Source: a virus. From it: a stretch of DNA of 34,086 nt. The stretch is taken from IMG/VR virus record IMGVR_UViG_3300037198_000088, positions 10,001-44,086 of that record; one strand, written 5' to 3'. This document shows positions 8,244 through 17,001 of the stretch, in pieces. A program made the translations under genes and the position numbers. Within the stretch, counting starts at the first letter, position 1, and each line of letters opens with the position of its first letter. The notes under the pieces were generated by a model, which was not told the origin of the DNA, made no database searches, and was given only the letters and a program-made list of their open reading frames with translations.

Positions 8244-8935
8244 ATTCCTGCTCCAAAATGAACGATGCTAGCCCACTGTTGGTTTTGCGTTCCCGTTGTG
8301 CCATCATTGGGCCAATCATAATGAAGCGTTGGATCGATTGCTGGTGATCCGTTGCTTGCGTTGCACGGGCTGTAAATCGTCACGTTGGATAGGGTAGCGG
8401 ACCAAGCCCACAGACTCATCGAGATAGCACCGGATGCAACTGCTGTGTGCAGTACCGACATTTGGAACACAAATGGCACCGCAGTCCCAGCAGTATTGGC
8501 AATCGACTCAAAAACTTGATTATAAGTTTTGCTGCCGATCTGAACTCGCACATAGGTCAATGACAGGACAGTATCGACCGACACTAAGTTTATGGGACTG
8601 ATATTGATGAGCAACCGATCACCAGCCGTAACAGTTGGACCAGCAAGCACTAGAGCAGATCCATCCAGGTCGTACACTTGTCGTGGAGTGTTGGCTACGG
8701 TTTGCGGGGATGGACCAATGTGCGTGTTGTCTGAGATACTTTTGCGCAGCCCAACGTAGAACCCCCTCACGGGCAAAGAATTGGTCAACCGAGCATTGAG
8801 ATTTGCGGTTCTGTCGGCAAGGTCTTGAAAGCCGCCGACTTCCGTCGTTGCGTTGCGTTGCGAAGAACCGTCGGGTGCCCTGACTTGAGTCGGGTAGTTT
8901 GCGGGGTTGTCGGTAAGCAGATCGAAAGTACTCAT
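8240..8935 (-). CDS. Tail fibre-associated structural protein, unknown fold
   Basis: A 231-aa protein with a polar N-terminal helix region (about 1-55) and a beta-strand-rich body. It has no membrane segment or enzyme motif. It starts 3 bp after the tail protein I-like gene and overlaps the fibre gene by ATGA, the usual place for a fibre adaptor or a secondary tail-tip protein. A structural role is inferred from that position. Confidence 0.65.
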   Translation of the reverse strand: MSTFDLLTDNPANYPTQVRAPDGSSQRNATTEVGGFQDLADRTANLNARLTNSLPVRGFYVGLRKSISDNTHIGPSPQTVANTPRQVYDLDGSALVLAGPTVTAGDRLLINISPINLVSVDTVLSLTYVRVQIGSKTYNQVFESIANTAGTAVPFVFQMSVLHTAVASGAISMSLWAWSATLSNVTIYSPCNASNGSPAIDPTLHYDWPNDGTTGTQNQQWASIVHFGAGI

Positions 8936-8938
8936 GGT

Positions 8939-9946
8939 TCACACCGTCCAGTAGACGTAGGAGGGGTCGCGCTCGGCAGGTAGTTGCCAATTTCCGGTCG
9001 GGTTAATCGAGTCGAAAGCAGTGGTGTCCAGCGGGTCGCCAACCTCGACTGGTAGTTCTGCGGCTGGCGCATCGTCGAAGCACAGAATCACCTGTTGCGG
9101 ATCGGCGTTAGGTGGCGACCAATTACGAACGATGGATAGAATTGCCTGGGCCGTGCTGAATGAACAGGTCGATCCGTAGGTAGGTATTGGGTCCGGTGTT
9201 GGGCTCGATGCTTGGTACGGGTCGAGTACAGTTCCCGTTGCCGTGTTGTCGGTGGTATTGTAATCAGTCCAAACACCGGCGTCAGTCCAGAGTCCATCGC
9301 GAGTCCACGGATGCCCGAACAGCAACACCCAGAACCGGCTCTTAGCGTCGAATGCAGATCCGCTGGGCTGTGGTCCCCAATCCCAATTGGATGGAGTCTG
9401 GTCGATGCTAGCCGTGCCTACGGGTGCTCCACTGAGGTAATCTCCGTTGTACAGATATCCGCCTGCAGCCAATGTGTATCGGGTTGCCGGCGACGTCGAA
9501 GTTCCATCGCCACAAATAATTCGCACCACCACGGGATACCCCTGCAGCAGAGCCTGCAATTGCTCCATAAGCACCCACGCGGAACCTTTACGGCGATTCG
9601 CTTGACGCCAGAACCACAGACGTTGAGCGTACTGCTGCGATGTCTCGAGAAATCCCCTTGGAATTCTGCGTTGCTGCCCGAGTAGATTCAGCGAGTAATC
9701 GTCGCCGAACCCAGGGAACGACGCGTTGAGTCCAGCGATGAGCGCGTCACCTTGCGCATCGAGTAGAGCGCCGTAGCAGGTCAGGAGTTTGTACCCATTC
9801 CCGCACTTCTTCGGATCGAGTGAAGCATTTCCAAGCAACCAACGTGGAGCTATCCCAAGCAATGTATCGCGCCAGGTGGGCGTTTGAGCTCCGCGCTTTA
9901 TGCCTCGCGCATTGCGGCCAATGTTGAATAGGAGTGAGCCAGACAT
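8939..9946 (-). CDS. Tail protein I-like baseplate protein
   Basis: 335 aa from an ATG that overlaps the stop of the baseplate J gene as TAATG; the ORF extends 60 codons further upstream but that part lies inside the J gene. The first 150 residues are helical with R-G-F-L-E-T-S-Q-Q-Y-A-Q-R-L and W-F-W-R-Q-A-N-R-R-K-G, resembling the gpI-type proteins that follow gpJ in P2/Mu-like phages. The C-terminal half is Trp/Gly/Pro-rich and beta-like. Position directly after J and before fibre genes supports a fibre-to-baseplate connector. Confidence 0.7.
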   Translation of the reverse strand: MSGSLLFNIGRNARGIKRGAQTPTWRDTLLGIAPRWLLGNASLDPKKCGNGYKLLTCYGALLDAQGDALIAGLNASFPGFGDDYSLNLLGQQRRIPRGFLETSQQYAQRLWFWRQANRRKGSAWVLMEQLQALLQGYPVVVRIICGDGTSTSPATRYTLAAGGYLYNGDYLSGAPVGTASIDQTPSNWDWGPQPSGSAFDAKSRFWVLLFGHPWTRDGLWTDAGVWTDYNTTDNTATGTVLDPYQASSPTPDPIPTYGSTCSFSTAQAILSIVRNWSPPNADPQQVILCFDDAPAAELPVEVGDPLDTTAFDSINPTGNWQLPAERDPSYVYWTV

Positions 9947-11169
9947 TAGGTCCTCACCACAGTAGCGTTCGTTGTGCCTTTGACCGCTTGCGTCGTTGCG
10001 CCTACCGATATGTCCCCAGTCCCGGAGCTCGTTGACACAGTGACCTTGATGACTGGATTGACAATGTTTGCTAGGTTTTGCGTGGCGTCCTGAATCGCGC
10101 TCTTGATGGAGTCGATGAAGATCCACCTAGTACCGGACAGGTGGTCACCATCAATCAGTGCGGTCGGTATTACGTAGCCGCCAATCGGGTATGAGGCGAA
10201 CAACTCATCCAGTGACGTTTCGATGTAGCCTTTGATTTGATCGTCACTCAACGAAGAGGTGGCATCAACGTAAGCAGTGTACGTGATTGCAACGACTGCT
10301 TGCACGACTACCTGTAGCACGGCGGTTACTCCGAGCGGTACGACCATCGTCTGAATAGCTACATTGAGACGACCGAGCGGTGTTGTGATGTCGTTCAGGT
10401 CACCAGGAACAACGCCACCCGAAGGCGATTCGACAACCAACGTCACCGGGTTACCGGAAACTACTCGGCACTTGCCGCAAATGAGCGAACCGTCTGCATT
10501 GGTTGCCGCGAGTGCCACGACTTCGTACGCTTCGTTAGGTCCATTGGGAGAAATGGCGGCTGTGCTTTTCTCGGCGCGATTGACTAGTCTCTGATCGCTC
10601 TCGTCATCTACACCCAGCAGCGTCGAAGTTACCGTGACCGATAGACCAGTGATTGCAGGGGACAGCGTGACAGTGGCACCAGCTGGAAGTGTCGAGGCAA
10701 AACCAACCTGGTCCGCTTCAATGGCGCTAGACGTTGAAGCGCTTGGAGCAACCGTAAATGTCGCCGTGTTGTGATACGTGTATTTTGACGTACTCTGGTC
10801 ACTGTTCGTTTTGGTGTAAGTGATCGTTAGATCTTCGGGGTCTAGCGTAATGCTGCTTGTGGATGCATTGACGAATGTGACGTTTCCGGCAGCTGGCTGG
10901 GCTAGACTTCGAGTCGTTCCCCAATCGAACTTGGCAACAGCACTTAGCCAGTCACCAGATGATTCTTGCAGGAACTTCAGCTTGATTGCATTGCTTGCCC
11001 ATTGCGTATAGGCAGCATTCCAAACTGACAGAGCCGCGGTAAGAGTTCGTATCGGTGAACCAACCTTCCACGTCGTAGTGTCGAGGCCAACACGCGTCAT
11101 CAGCATGTACAGCGTATTTTTGACTGAACTTGCCTGAATGGGCGCGATCAGATCAGTGAAGCTAAGCAT
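9946..11169 (-). CDS. Baseplate J-like protein
   Basis: 407 aa. A helical N-terminus (about 1-80) precedes a beta-rich region and a G-V-D-D-E-S-D-Q-R-L-V-N-R-A motif (about 190-203), the D-E-x-x-R-x-R type signature of baseplate J proteins. A domain with repeated V-V-Q-A-V-V-A-I-T-Y strands follows, then a helix-rich C-terminal segment with S-D-D-Q-I-K-G-Y-I. J proteins form the baseplate wedge around the hub in contractile phages. The start overlaps the stop of the gp25/gp46-like gene by 8 bp and the stop overlaps the next start. Confidence 0.85.
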   Translation of the reverse strand: MLSFTDLIAPIQASSVKNTLYMLMTRVGLDTTTWKVGSPIRTLTAALSVWNAAYTQWASNAIKLKFLQESSGDWLSAVAKFDWGTTRSLAQPAAGNVTFVNASTSSITLDPEDLTITYTKTNSDQSTSKYTYHNTATFTVAPSASTSSAIEADQVGFASTLPAGATVTLSPAITGLSVTVTSTLLGVDDESDQRLVNRAEKSTAAISPNGPNEAYEVVALAATNADGSLICGKCRVVSGNPVTLVVESPSGGVVPGDLNDITTPLGRLNVAIQTMVVPLGVTAVLQVVVQAVVAITYTAYVDATSSLSDDQIKGYIETSLDELFASYPIGGYVIPTALIDGDHLSGTRWIFIDSIKSAIQDATQNLANIVNPVIKVTVSTSSGTGDISVGATTQAVKGTTNATVVRT

Positions 11170-11719
11170 GCTGTTGCGCCTCAGTATTCATGGCGGTTAT
11201 GAGTAGACCTGCATCGGTCAGACTCATGGTGAGCGAGTAGGGTCCTAGTGACGTAGTTCCACCTAGGTCGATGATCAATCCATCAGGGCTGGTCGTTTGA
11301 GTGATCTTGCAGATACAAGTCAGGTTTCGATCGTCCATGAGTATCTGTTTCTGGATCGCACTCTGGTAGGTAGTGACATCTGTCGGTGTCATTCCCTTTT
11401 GGAGCAATTCCTGAATGTCGAACCCGTAGTCCGCTGGCTCGTCAATGAGGTCAAGGAATCCGAGCGGTGTGTTGATGCGCCGATAGTTGGCAGCAACTAC
11501 GCTCAGTGTGCTGTTCGGGTCGTCCATCTCAGTCATTGAGATATCGTCGAAGCAAGCAACGTCGGAGCCGTACCCTAGGTTTCCCGTGGGAGCCGCCACC
11601 TGTTGGCTCAGTCCGGTTGCAACGGTTCCGGTGATGTCCGCATCGAACACAGGCGTCGAACCATCGGGTAGCACGCCTCCGTTCAGGTACACGTCTATGG
11701 AGTCGAGAATTTCTTTCAT
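11162..11719 (-). CDS. gp25/gp46-like baseplate wedge protein
   Basis: 185 aa from the ATG forming an ATGA overlap with the upstream stop; the longer frame start at 11755 is rejected because it lies inside the upstream gene. The middle has N-Y-R-R-I-N-T-P-L-G-F-L then D-Y-G-F-D-I-Q-E-L-L, the same order of a T-P-x-G motif and Y-G-F/D motif as in gp25/gpW and Mu gp46-like wedge proteins. A helix and Q-I-L-M-D-D-R strand follow. Its place just before the J gene matches the usual order in Mu/P2-like phages. Confidence 0.75.
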   Translation of the reverse strand: MKEILDSIDVYLNGGVLPDGSTPVFDADITGTVATGLSQQVAAPTGNLGYGSDVACFDDISMTEMDDPNSTLSVVAANYRRINTPLGFLDLIDEPADYGFDIQELLQKGMTPTDVTTYQSAIQKQILMDDRNLTCICKITQTTSPDGLIIDLGGTTSLGPYSLTMSLTDAGLLITAMNTEAQQHA

Positions 11720-12213
11720 GGCGACACCCTGAACACGCCACCCATGGCGGTCCATGTTGCGCTGACCGAGGTGCCTAAGATAATCGCATTGGCATGACTA
11801 ACGCCAGAACCGTCCGGGAATCCTCCGGCAAGTTGCGCAGTAATAGCCGCACCCATGGCAGTAACGGGGCCGTCCCAAGCGTATGCAAACACGCCACCCG
11901 ACGCGAGCAGCGTTTGAAAATCGAGCATCAGTTGTATCGATGCCTTCAGAGCAGCAACGACAGCAACCATGATATTGATTTGAACTTCAATGGTGGGCGG
12001 CTGAATTCCGAGCGCGAGCGCCGCCTGAAGTGACGCGATGATCTGCTGACACAACTCAATCTGCGCAGCAAATGAGATTGATACTGATGGCTTCCAATTA
12101 GCGAGCGCTGCGAGTTGCGACTCGAGCCCAGCGAGTCCAACACCCAACGCGGTAACTACTCCGGGGAGTCCAACCGTCAAACTTTCTTCACCAACAAATG
12201 TCAAAGTGCTCAT
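11716..12213 (-). CDS. Baseplate-region protein, function unknown
   Basis: 165 aa from the ATG in the ATGA overlap with the spike gene. Residues about 20-110 form long Ala/Leu-rich amphipathic helices, and the C-terminus is Gly/Ala-rich (G-G-V-F-A-Y-A-W, G-G-F-P-D-G). I recognise no family. It lies between the spike and the gp25-like wedge, so it may be a small baseplate protein or a spike chaperone. Confidence 0.6.
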   Translation of the reverse strand: MSTLTFVGEESLTVGLPGVVTALGVGLAGLESQLAALANWKPSVSISFAAQIELCQQIIASLQAALALGIQPPTIEVQINIMVAVVAALKASIQLMLDFQTLLASGGVFAYAWDGPVTAMGAAITAQLAGGFPDGSGVSHANAIILGTSVSATWTAMGGVFRVSP

Positions 12214-13397
12214 CTGACGGCACCCGCTTTGGTTGACCCTGATACGATTACGCCTGGGGCTGTTGGGCTTGACCAAATGACGATACCGGTGGCGGGGTTT
12301 CCTCCAATCGTTCCGACGAACGTTGCGGGGGCTAGCACGGTTGTGACATTGTCCCCTTGCGTTGCTATGTTGGCAGCAGCCAACGCGTCACCAGGTCCAC
12401 CACCGAGCGTAATTCGTTTTGGTGCAAAGAACTGGTCTCTCGTGTCGCTCACTGGACAGACTGCTGGCAGGTCTGGATCGCCCTCGAGGAACTCAAGCAG
12501 CACAACGGAACCCGGTGACAACTCGGAATAGATTCCAGCGGGCGCGAAGTTTGGCACCATGCGCACGGGGGCTTTATCGGACAACGCGAGCAGGTTCAAA
12601 CGGCCGTCACCGCTCTGGCTGTCCACGCGGTAACGCCACTTCACATATAACTTTGGGTCGATGATTTTCTCGACGTGCTGCTTGATGAGTTCTGCGAGTC
12701 GGTTGGAACCGGTGAATGGAACCGGGCTGAGCCATGCGCTGACTACGATGCTTGAGCCCTCTGCGGTCAACGTGAATTCACGGACCGTCAGTGTGCCGGT
12801 GAATCGAGTGTCGTTGAGTTGCGAGCCAATCTGGATAACGTTCGGATCTTCAATCGCAATGGTGGCAAACTGGTTGCTCGGGTTCCATTCTACGACGTGA
12901 TAGAGCTTGGAGTCAGGAGTGCTTGGAGTTCTCGGTGCGATGTTGGTCAGTCCATCGAATCCCACCCACCAAGAAACCCCATCGGCGGCATCTTCTAGCA
13001 CCTGGAAAGCGATGGCACGACGAACATAGTCGTTGCCTAGTGACGCGTTTCCGGGCTGGCACACTCCAATGGTCTCACCCACCCGTTGCGCGACGTCCTG
13101 AGCTACTCTGCTAGCCTTGACCGCCGCGTCGTTGTGATACGCTAACGAGACCTCTTGCCCCCAACCGTTCGCTCCACCCACCAGGCGATAGCTAGAGCTG
13201 CCAACGAAATCACCAGAGTACGCAGGGTCGATGGTGCCCACATAGGACTGGCCGCCAATCGTGAGAGTTTGTTTTCCAGAGAGTGACACCTGATCACCGA
13301 TAACGACGGTTGCCACCCATGTGCCAGTAGTTGACACATGCAGCTTCACGCTTGCGCATGAGTTGCCACCAATTGACGGATTGGAAAGTTCGGTCAT
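12210..13397 (-). CDS. Baseplate hub/spike protein (gpV-like)
   Basis: 395 aa. Residues about 1-230 are beta-rich with no enzyme motif. Residues about 250-325 contain Y-V-K-W-R-Y-R-V-D, then L-S-D-K-A-P-V-R-M-V-P and P-G-S-V-V-L-L-E-F-L-E-G-D-P-D-L-P, which matches the OB-fold of gpV/VgrG-type spikes including the E-F-x-x-G-D-P-D motif. A Gly-rich strand-containing tail follows. The protein probably combines a hub-binding region with the membrane-piercing spike. It overlaps the gene on each side by ATGA. Confidence 0.75.
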   Translation of the reverse strand: MTELSNPSIGGNSCASVKLHVSTTGTWVATVVIGDQVSLSGKQTLTIGGQSYVGTIDPAYSGDFVGSSSYRLVGGANGWGQEVSLAYHNDAAVKASRVAQDVAQRVGETIGVCQPGNASLGNDYVRRAIAFQVLEDAADGVSWWVGFDGLTNIAPRTPSTPDSKLYHVVEWNPSNQFATIAIEDPNVIQIGSQLNDTRFTGTLTVREFTLTAEGSSIVVSAWLSPVPFTGSNRLAELIKQHVEKIIDPKLYVKWRYRVDSQSGDGRLNLLALSDKAPVRMVPNFAPAGIYSELSPGSVVLLEFLEGDPDLPAVCPVSDTRDQFFAPKRITLGGGPGDALAAANIATQGDNVTTVLAPATFVGTIGGNPATGIVIWSSPTAPGVIVSGSTKAGAVR

Positions 13398-14020
13398 AGC
13401 TTAGGCGCCGGGGCTGGTGTGTTCTGTATTGCAGCAAGATCTGCCTTGCGTTGCTCGTTGTATTTCTTCTGATCTAGGTTGCGTTGGTCACGCGCGTCCG
13501 GCGCTGCTCCTTTTGGCTTCTCGTAGGCTGCCTGTTGAATCTTCATCGCACGGTACCCGATGACCGGTATGTCAATTGTCCATTCCGTTGATTCTCCAAC
13601 ACGCTCTGGCTGGTGAACATCTTCGATGATCACATGAGTGATATTGATCGTTGGGTCACTAAGGAAAGGATGGTCAATGGTGATCGGGTTGATTACAAGC
13701 GCTTGCCCGTTGCCACTCCCGCCAGCTTTCGCGATGGGGTTTCGAAGTGCTTCACCTGCTGCTCCATTAAGTTTGAATACAGCCCAATCAATCCAATCTT
13801 GGTCGTCCTGAAGGTGAATCTTCAGAAGGAACTTGCAAACCTCCATGCCCCAGAAACGGTATCGAGCACCGGTGAGACCTGGACCGGATTGAATCTGAAT
13901 CTTGCGGGGAGCATGCGCGCCGATGACTTCGGTGTAGCCGGGAGTTTGCTGACCAGCTAGCAGCACATAGTCTTGCGGGCTGTGCTCGGGGCTCCAATAC
14001 TGGATGACAGTGTCAGCCAT
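13394..14020 (-). CDS. Tail protein between tape measure and spike, likely hub/baseplate
   Basis: 208 aa, starting 8 bp inside the end of the tape-measure gene. The core (about 20-165) is beta-rich with R-K-I-Q-I-Q-S-G-P, a Trp-rich Q-D-W-I-D-W-A-V-F and I-T-H-V-I-I-E-D strands. The last 40 residues are charged and Pro/Ala-rich, likely a flexible tail. In contractile phages this slot usually holds a tail-tip or hub component such as a LysM-type or gpX-like protein, but no LysM motif is seen. The family is not recognised. Confidence 0.6.
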   Translation of the reverse strand: MADTVIQYWSPEHSPQDYVLLAGQQTPGYTEVIGAHAPRKIQIQSGPGLTGARYRFWGMEVCKFLLKIHLQDDQDWIDWAVFKLNGAAGEALRNPIAKAGGSGNGQALVINPITIDHPFLSDPTINITHVIIEDVHQPERVGESTEWTIDIPVIGYRAMKIQQAAYEKPKGAAPDARDQRNLDQKKYNEQRKADLAAIQNTPAPAPKL

Positions 14021-15842
14021 GGGCGCCCCCGGTCTGAGCTAGACCAATCTGCAAACGGTCGCACAACACCTCATAGATCTCACGAGCGGTGTCTGCTGGA
14101 CTTCGAGCGCCGTCGACCGTGATTGTGATGTAGTTGTTCGGTGCGCTGGCTGCTGATGCTCGCGATCCGCCACCATAAGAGCCGACCGATGGTTGCGCGT
14201 TGGCTGGGATTTCAACCATCTCGCGCACGGCTGCATGCACCTGCGGCGTACCCTGGCGAATGCCGGCGGCCATACCAAGAGGCATCTGGTAGCCAATCTG
14301 GGCGCGCATTACGAGCGATGGGCTGTGAATCCCTAGGATGCTTTTCAGGAGCTTGATCGCACCGGTGCCAATGCCTTTGATTGCATTCCAAACGACACCA
14401 GCTGCGCCAGTGATACCGTCAGCGATGCCTTGCACCATCCACTTGCCGAGTCCGCTCCAATCGTAGTTGTAAAGTAGCTTTGCTCCTTTGTAGATACCGA
14501 GAAGCATCAAGCCAGCGAGAATCAACGGAGCCAGAACTATCAACGCGGTGGCCGCTATAGCGATACCTATTGATGCAAATGCTAGAGCAACCAATCCGGC
14601 AACAAAGAGAACTCCACCGAGAGCAATCTTAATACTAGTCAGGGCCAACAGCGTTCCTAGGTCACCTTTGTAATCGAAGGTTTTGGCGACCCATAGCTGA
14701 AGGTCGAGCCAATGCCCTTCGGCAACAAGCACCCAATAGATCATGTCCTGAATCATGTGCTTGACCGCAATGCCGGCGCCTTCAGAGCTGCCAAACAACG
14801 GGTTGAACATGTCCTCGAGGATACCCTTCATCAACTTGCCGCTGACCGTCGTCTCACCGAACAATGACAGCACCGTGTTGAGTGACTTTAGAAATCCTTC
14901 GATCTTGATGCCACCGAAAAGCAAGCCAACATTTTCGTGCAGCTTGGCCATCTGCTTCGAGAACCCGAGCGCTTGTCGAGTAGCCAAGTCGCCAAGGTCA
15001 TGCTTGACACGAGCCGCGAATCCTGCCGATGCCTTGCCCAAGAATCCGAATTGCCAGGACATGGCGCCCATGTACTTGTTCGCCTGGTCAACGTCGCCAC
15101 CGAATGCGGCCGTTGCAATCGACGTGGACTCAAGCGCTCGTTGCAGGTTCTTGCCTCGGTATCCCACTGCGTAGAGGTCCTTCGTGAACCCCATTACCTG
15201 CGTGCGCGCGAGCCCGTAGGTTGCTGCCATGAGGTTGGTAGAGGCCATCAATTGGTCAGCCTTGCCTGCTGCAATGCCCCACCAGTTTGGGATCTTGGTC
15301 ATTGCCTCAAGGGTAAGACTCTGTTCGCGGTAGAGTGACGCGTTGGCTAGGGCGAACTTGGCCATCGACACGGCAGCAGCTGCGAGGGCAATTCCGAGGG
15401 CAATCAGTGCTGCAACAGCTAGGACGACCACACCAACGAGTCCAGCGCTGCCCAGTTTACTCACGAGCCCCGCAACGGAACCCGACATACTGCCGATAGG
15501 TCCCGTTGCTCCAAGTAGGCCCGTCTTCAATGACTCGAGTCCCGTTGCGAGTTCCTTCGTAGGCATCTTGTCGAACGTGCCTCCGAGTGAGATGTACTTC
15601 GATTGAGCTCCGGCTATTACAATCTTTTGGTCTGCAATCTGCTGCCTGAGTTGACGAAACTGTGCAATTGAAACGGCCGAGCCGCCCTGAAGATTCTTCA
15701 GCGCCTTCTGCATTTGCGCCAAGGCCTGCGTGTCTGCATCAAGCTTGCCCCTCAGTTGCTCGAGTTGGGAAATTGCCGATACTCCGCTTGCACCGGTTTC
15801 GTCGGCAATCTCAACTCCGAAGCTTACAGTTGCGTCACTCAC
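14013..15842 (-). CDS. Tail tape-measure protein
   Basis: A 609-aa protein starting with GTG, with AGG 6 bases upstream. It has an N-terminal coiled-coil (about 22-80, Gln/Leu/Ala-rich), a long hydrophobic helix (about 135-158), a central helical region, a second hydrophobic stretch around 400-450, and the G-I-H-S-P-S motif followed by I-G-Y-Q-M-P-L-G-M-A-A-G-I that is typical of tape-measure C-termini. It would sit inside the tail tube, set its length and enter the host envelope during injection. It is short for a tape measure, which suggests a short tail if length scales as usual. Confidence 0.88.
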   Translation of the reverse strand: MSDATVSFGVEIADETGASGVSAISQLEQLRGKLDADTQALAQMQKALKNLQGGSAVSIAQFRQLRQQIADQKIVIAGAQSKYISLGGTFDKMPTKELATGLESLKTGLLGATGPIGSMSGSVAGLVSKLGSAGLVGVVVLAVAALIALGIALAAAAVSMAKFALANASLYREQSLTLEAMTKIPNWWGIAAGKADQLMASTNLMAATYGLARTQVMGFTKDLYAVGYRGKNLQRALESTSIATAAFGGDVDQANKYMGAMSWQFGFLGKASAGFAARVKHDLGDLATRQALGFSKQMAKLHENVGLLFGGIKIEGFLKSLNTVLSLFGETTVSGKLMKGILEDMFNPLFGSSEGAGIAVKHMIQDMIYWVLVAEGHWLDLQLWVAKTFDYKGDLGTLLALTSIKIALGGVLFVAGLVALAFASIGIAIAATALIVLAPLILAGLMLLGIYKGAKLLYNYDWSGLGKWMVQGIADGITGAAGVVWNAIKGIGTGAIKLLKSILGIHSPSLVMRAQIGYQMPLGMAAGIRQGTPQVHAAVREMVEIPANAQPSVGSYGGGSRASAASAPNNYITITVDGARSPADTAREIYEVLCDRLQIGLAQTGGAHG

Positions 15843-15853
15843 GAGGGCCTACT

Positions 15854-16464
15854 TTACGCGCCGAGCTGGCTGTTCATGTAGCTGGCCAGGAACACGGCAC
15901 CGGTAATCTGTTGCAGTTCTAGATCTGAATCGTCTGAGTCACTAGGGTGCAAGAACTCGATCAAGCACTGCCCGCAATAACGATTGTCCTTTCGAGCCCG
16001 GGCCAGGCTCCCTGTTATTTTCCCTCTACGTCACTCTGCTCCACGCCGGCAAGCTTGACCGCCGCGTTATTGGCCTTGCTCAGCAGTGCAGGGGTTTCGT
16101 CCTGCAGCTTGTTGAATTCCTCTTTTGACGGATGAATCAAACAACCTGCTATCAATTGAACCATGACCTGCTCTAGGCTCTGCTTGCCCGACGCTGCATT
16201 CGACTGGTACGAACGAAATGCTGCTTTGCTCGGCTTGCGCACTACGACCATGTCACCAGTGTGCGGCGCAAATACGGCTGCAATCTTGCGGCCTAGTTCG
16301 CCGTGCTCAGTGACAAGTTCGTCGAGTAGCAACTCGTTCTCCATCATCTTGATGGCAATCGCCTCATCACTTGCAGCCTTTTCAGCTGCGCGCTTGGCTC
16401 TTACTGCTTCGAGCTTGGATTGCAGTTCTTCTGTGGTTCCAGTTACGCTTACACAATTGACCAT
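15854..16464 (-). CDS. Tail assembly chaperone, -1 frameshifted long form (gpGT-like)
   Basis: If ribosomes slip back one base at the heptamer at 16018-16024, reading continues for 54 codons to TAA at 15854-15856, giving about 203 aa. The extension starts I-T-G-S-L-A-R-A-R and contains a C-G-Q-C pair, a polar D-S-D-D-S-D stretch and a helical end. It has no start codon of its own at its beginning, and it fills the otherwise empty gap before the tape-measure gene. This is the classic G/GT layout. Frameshift use is inferred from the sequence; efficiency is unknown. Confidence 0.7.
16015..16464 (-). CDS. Tail assembly chaperone (unshifted form)
   Basis: 149 aa. The N-terminus has a charged coiled-coil (about 14-52), followed by a strand pair with D-M-V-V-V-R-K-P-S-K-A-A-F-R and an alpha-helical C-terminal half. 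Genes in this slot, between tail tube and tape measure, normally encode a gpG-like chaperone that coats the tape measure during assembly. The reading frame ends in a G-GGA-AAA slippery heptamer immediately before TAA, so a second, longer product is expected. Confidence 0.78.
   Translation of the reverse strand: MVNCVSVTGTTEELQSKLEAVRAKRAAEKAASDEAIAIKMMENELLLDELVTEHGELGRKIAAVFAPHTGDMVVVRKPSKAAFRSYQSNAASGKQSLEQVMVQLIAGCLIHPSKEEFNKLQDETPALLSKANNAAVKLAGVEQSDVEGK
16018..16024 (-). promoter_or_regulatory. -1 programmed frameshift slippery heptamer
   Basis: On the minus strand the codons read GAG GGA AAA TAA. The seven bases G-GGA-AAA fit the X-XXY-YYZ rule exactly, and the stop follows at once. 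Re-pairing gives GGG AAA ATA, which opens the 54-codon extension. No strong downstream pseudoknot was established by eye. Confidence 0.7.
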
Positions 16465-16488
16465 GGTTTATCCGCTTTGGTTGGTGGT

Positions 16489-16968
16489 TTAGAATCGCAT
16501 CGCGTTGAACGTCGGGAGCCCATTGATGTAGGCTCTCAAATACTTGAACTCGATTTCACTCATGAGTGCATCGGGGCCCTCGTCGTGAGAGATGGTCTCG
16601 GTAACCCATGCAACATTTTCGAGTCGGATCGACTTGTCTGCAAACGTCTCTGACTCGACATACTGGATCATGTGGTCAAGTCGAGGCTCGGTAAACGAGA
16701 TATTGTCCGCAGCAAATGAAGCGTAGTAGTTGCGGATCGTTTCGACTGTGTCCGAATAGACCTTGAGTTTCAGCGGCTCGTAGCTCACCTTTCCAGCTGT
16801 ATAGGTGCGTGGTGCATGCGATCGACCCATGCCGTACCCATCGGAACGTTCGCGCTTCCAACCCGTCGCAATGGATGTCACGCCGAAGATCTGCTCACCA
16901 TTGATCGTGTAGATCAGTGACGACCAGCTGAATGGGTTCAGGTTTACTCGTTCTAGATCAAGTGCCAT
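16489..16968 (-). CDS. Tail tube protein
   Basis: 159 aa, single domain and beta-rich, with an N-terminal N-L-N-P-F-S-W-S-S segment, an E-R-S-D-G-Y-G-M-G loop and a strand K-L-K-V-Y-S-D. Size and position directly after the sheath gene and before the tail chaperone match the inner-tube subunit of contractile phages. No family-specific motif is decisive, so the call is mainly by gene order and length. Confidence 0.75.
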   Translation of the reverse strand: MALDLERVNLNPFSWSSLIYTINGEQIFGVTSIATGWKRERSDGYGMGRSHAPRTYTAGKVSYEPLKLKVYSDTVETIRNYYASFAADNISFTEPRLDHMIQYVESETFADKSIRLENVAWVTETISHDEGPDALMSEIEFKYLRAYINGLPTFNAMRF

Positions 16969-17001
16969 GTTCTAGCTCCAAATTGGTGTAAACGTAGTGG
17001 G

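Noticed and set aside
8939-10126. Long form of the tail protein I-like gene starting at 10126
   Set aside because: The first 60 codons lie inside the baseplate J gene in another frame; the ATG at 9946 overlaps the J stop as TAATG.
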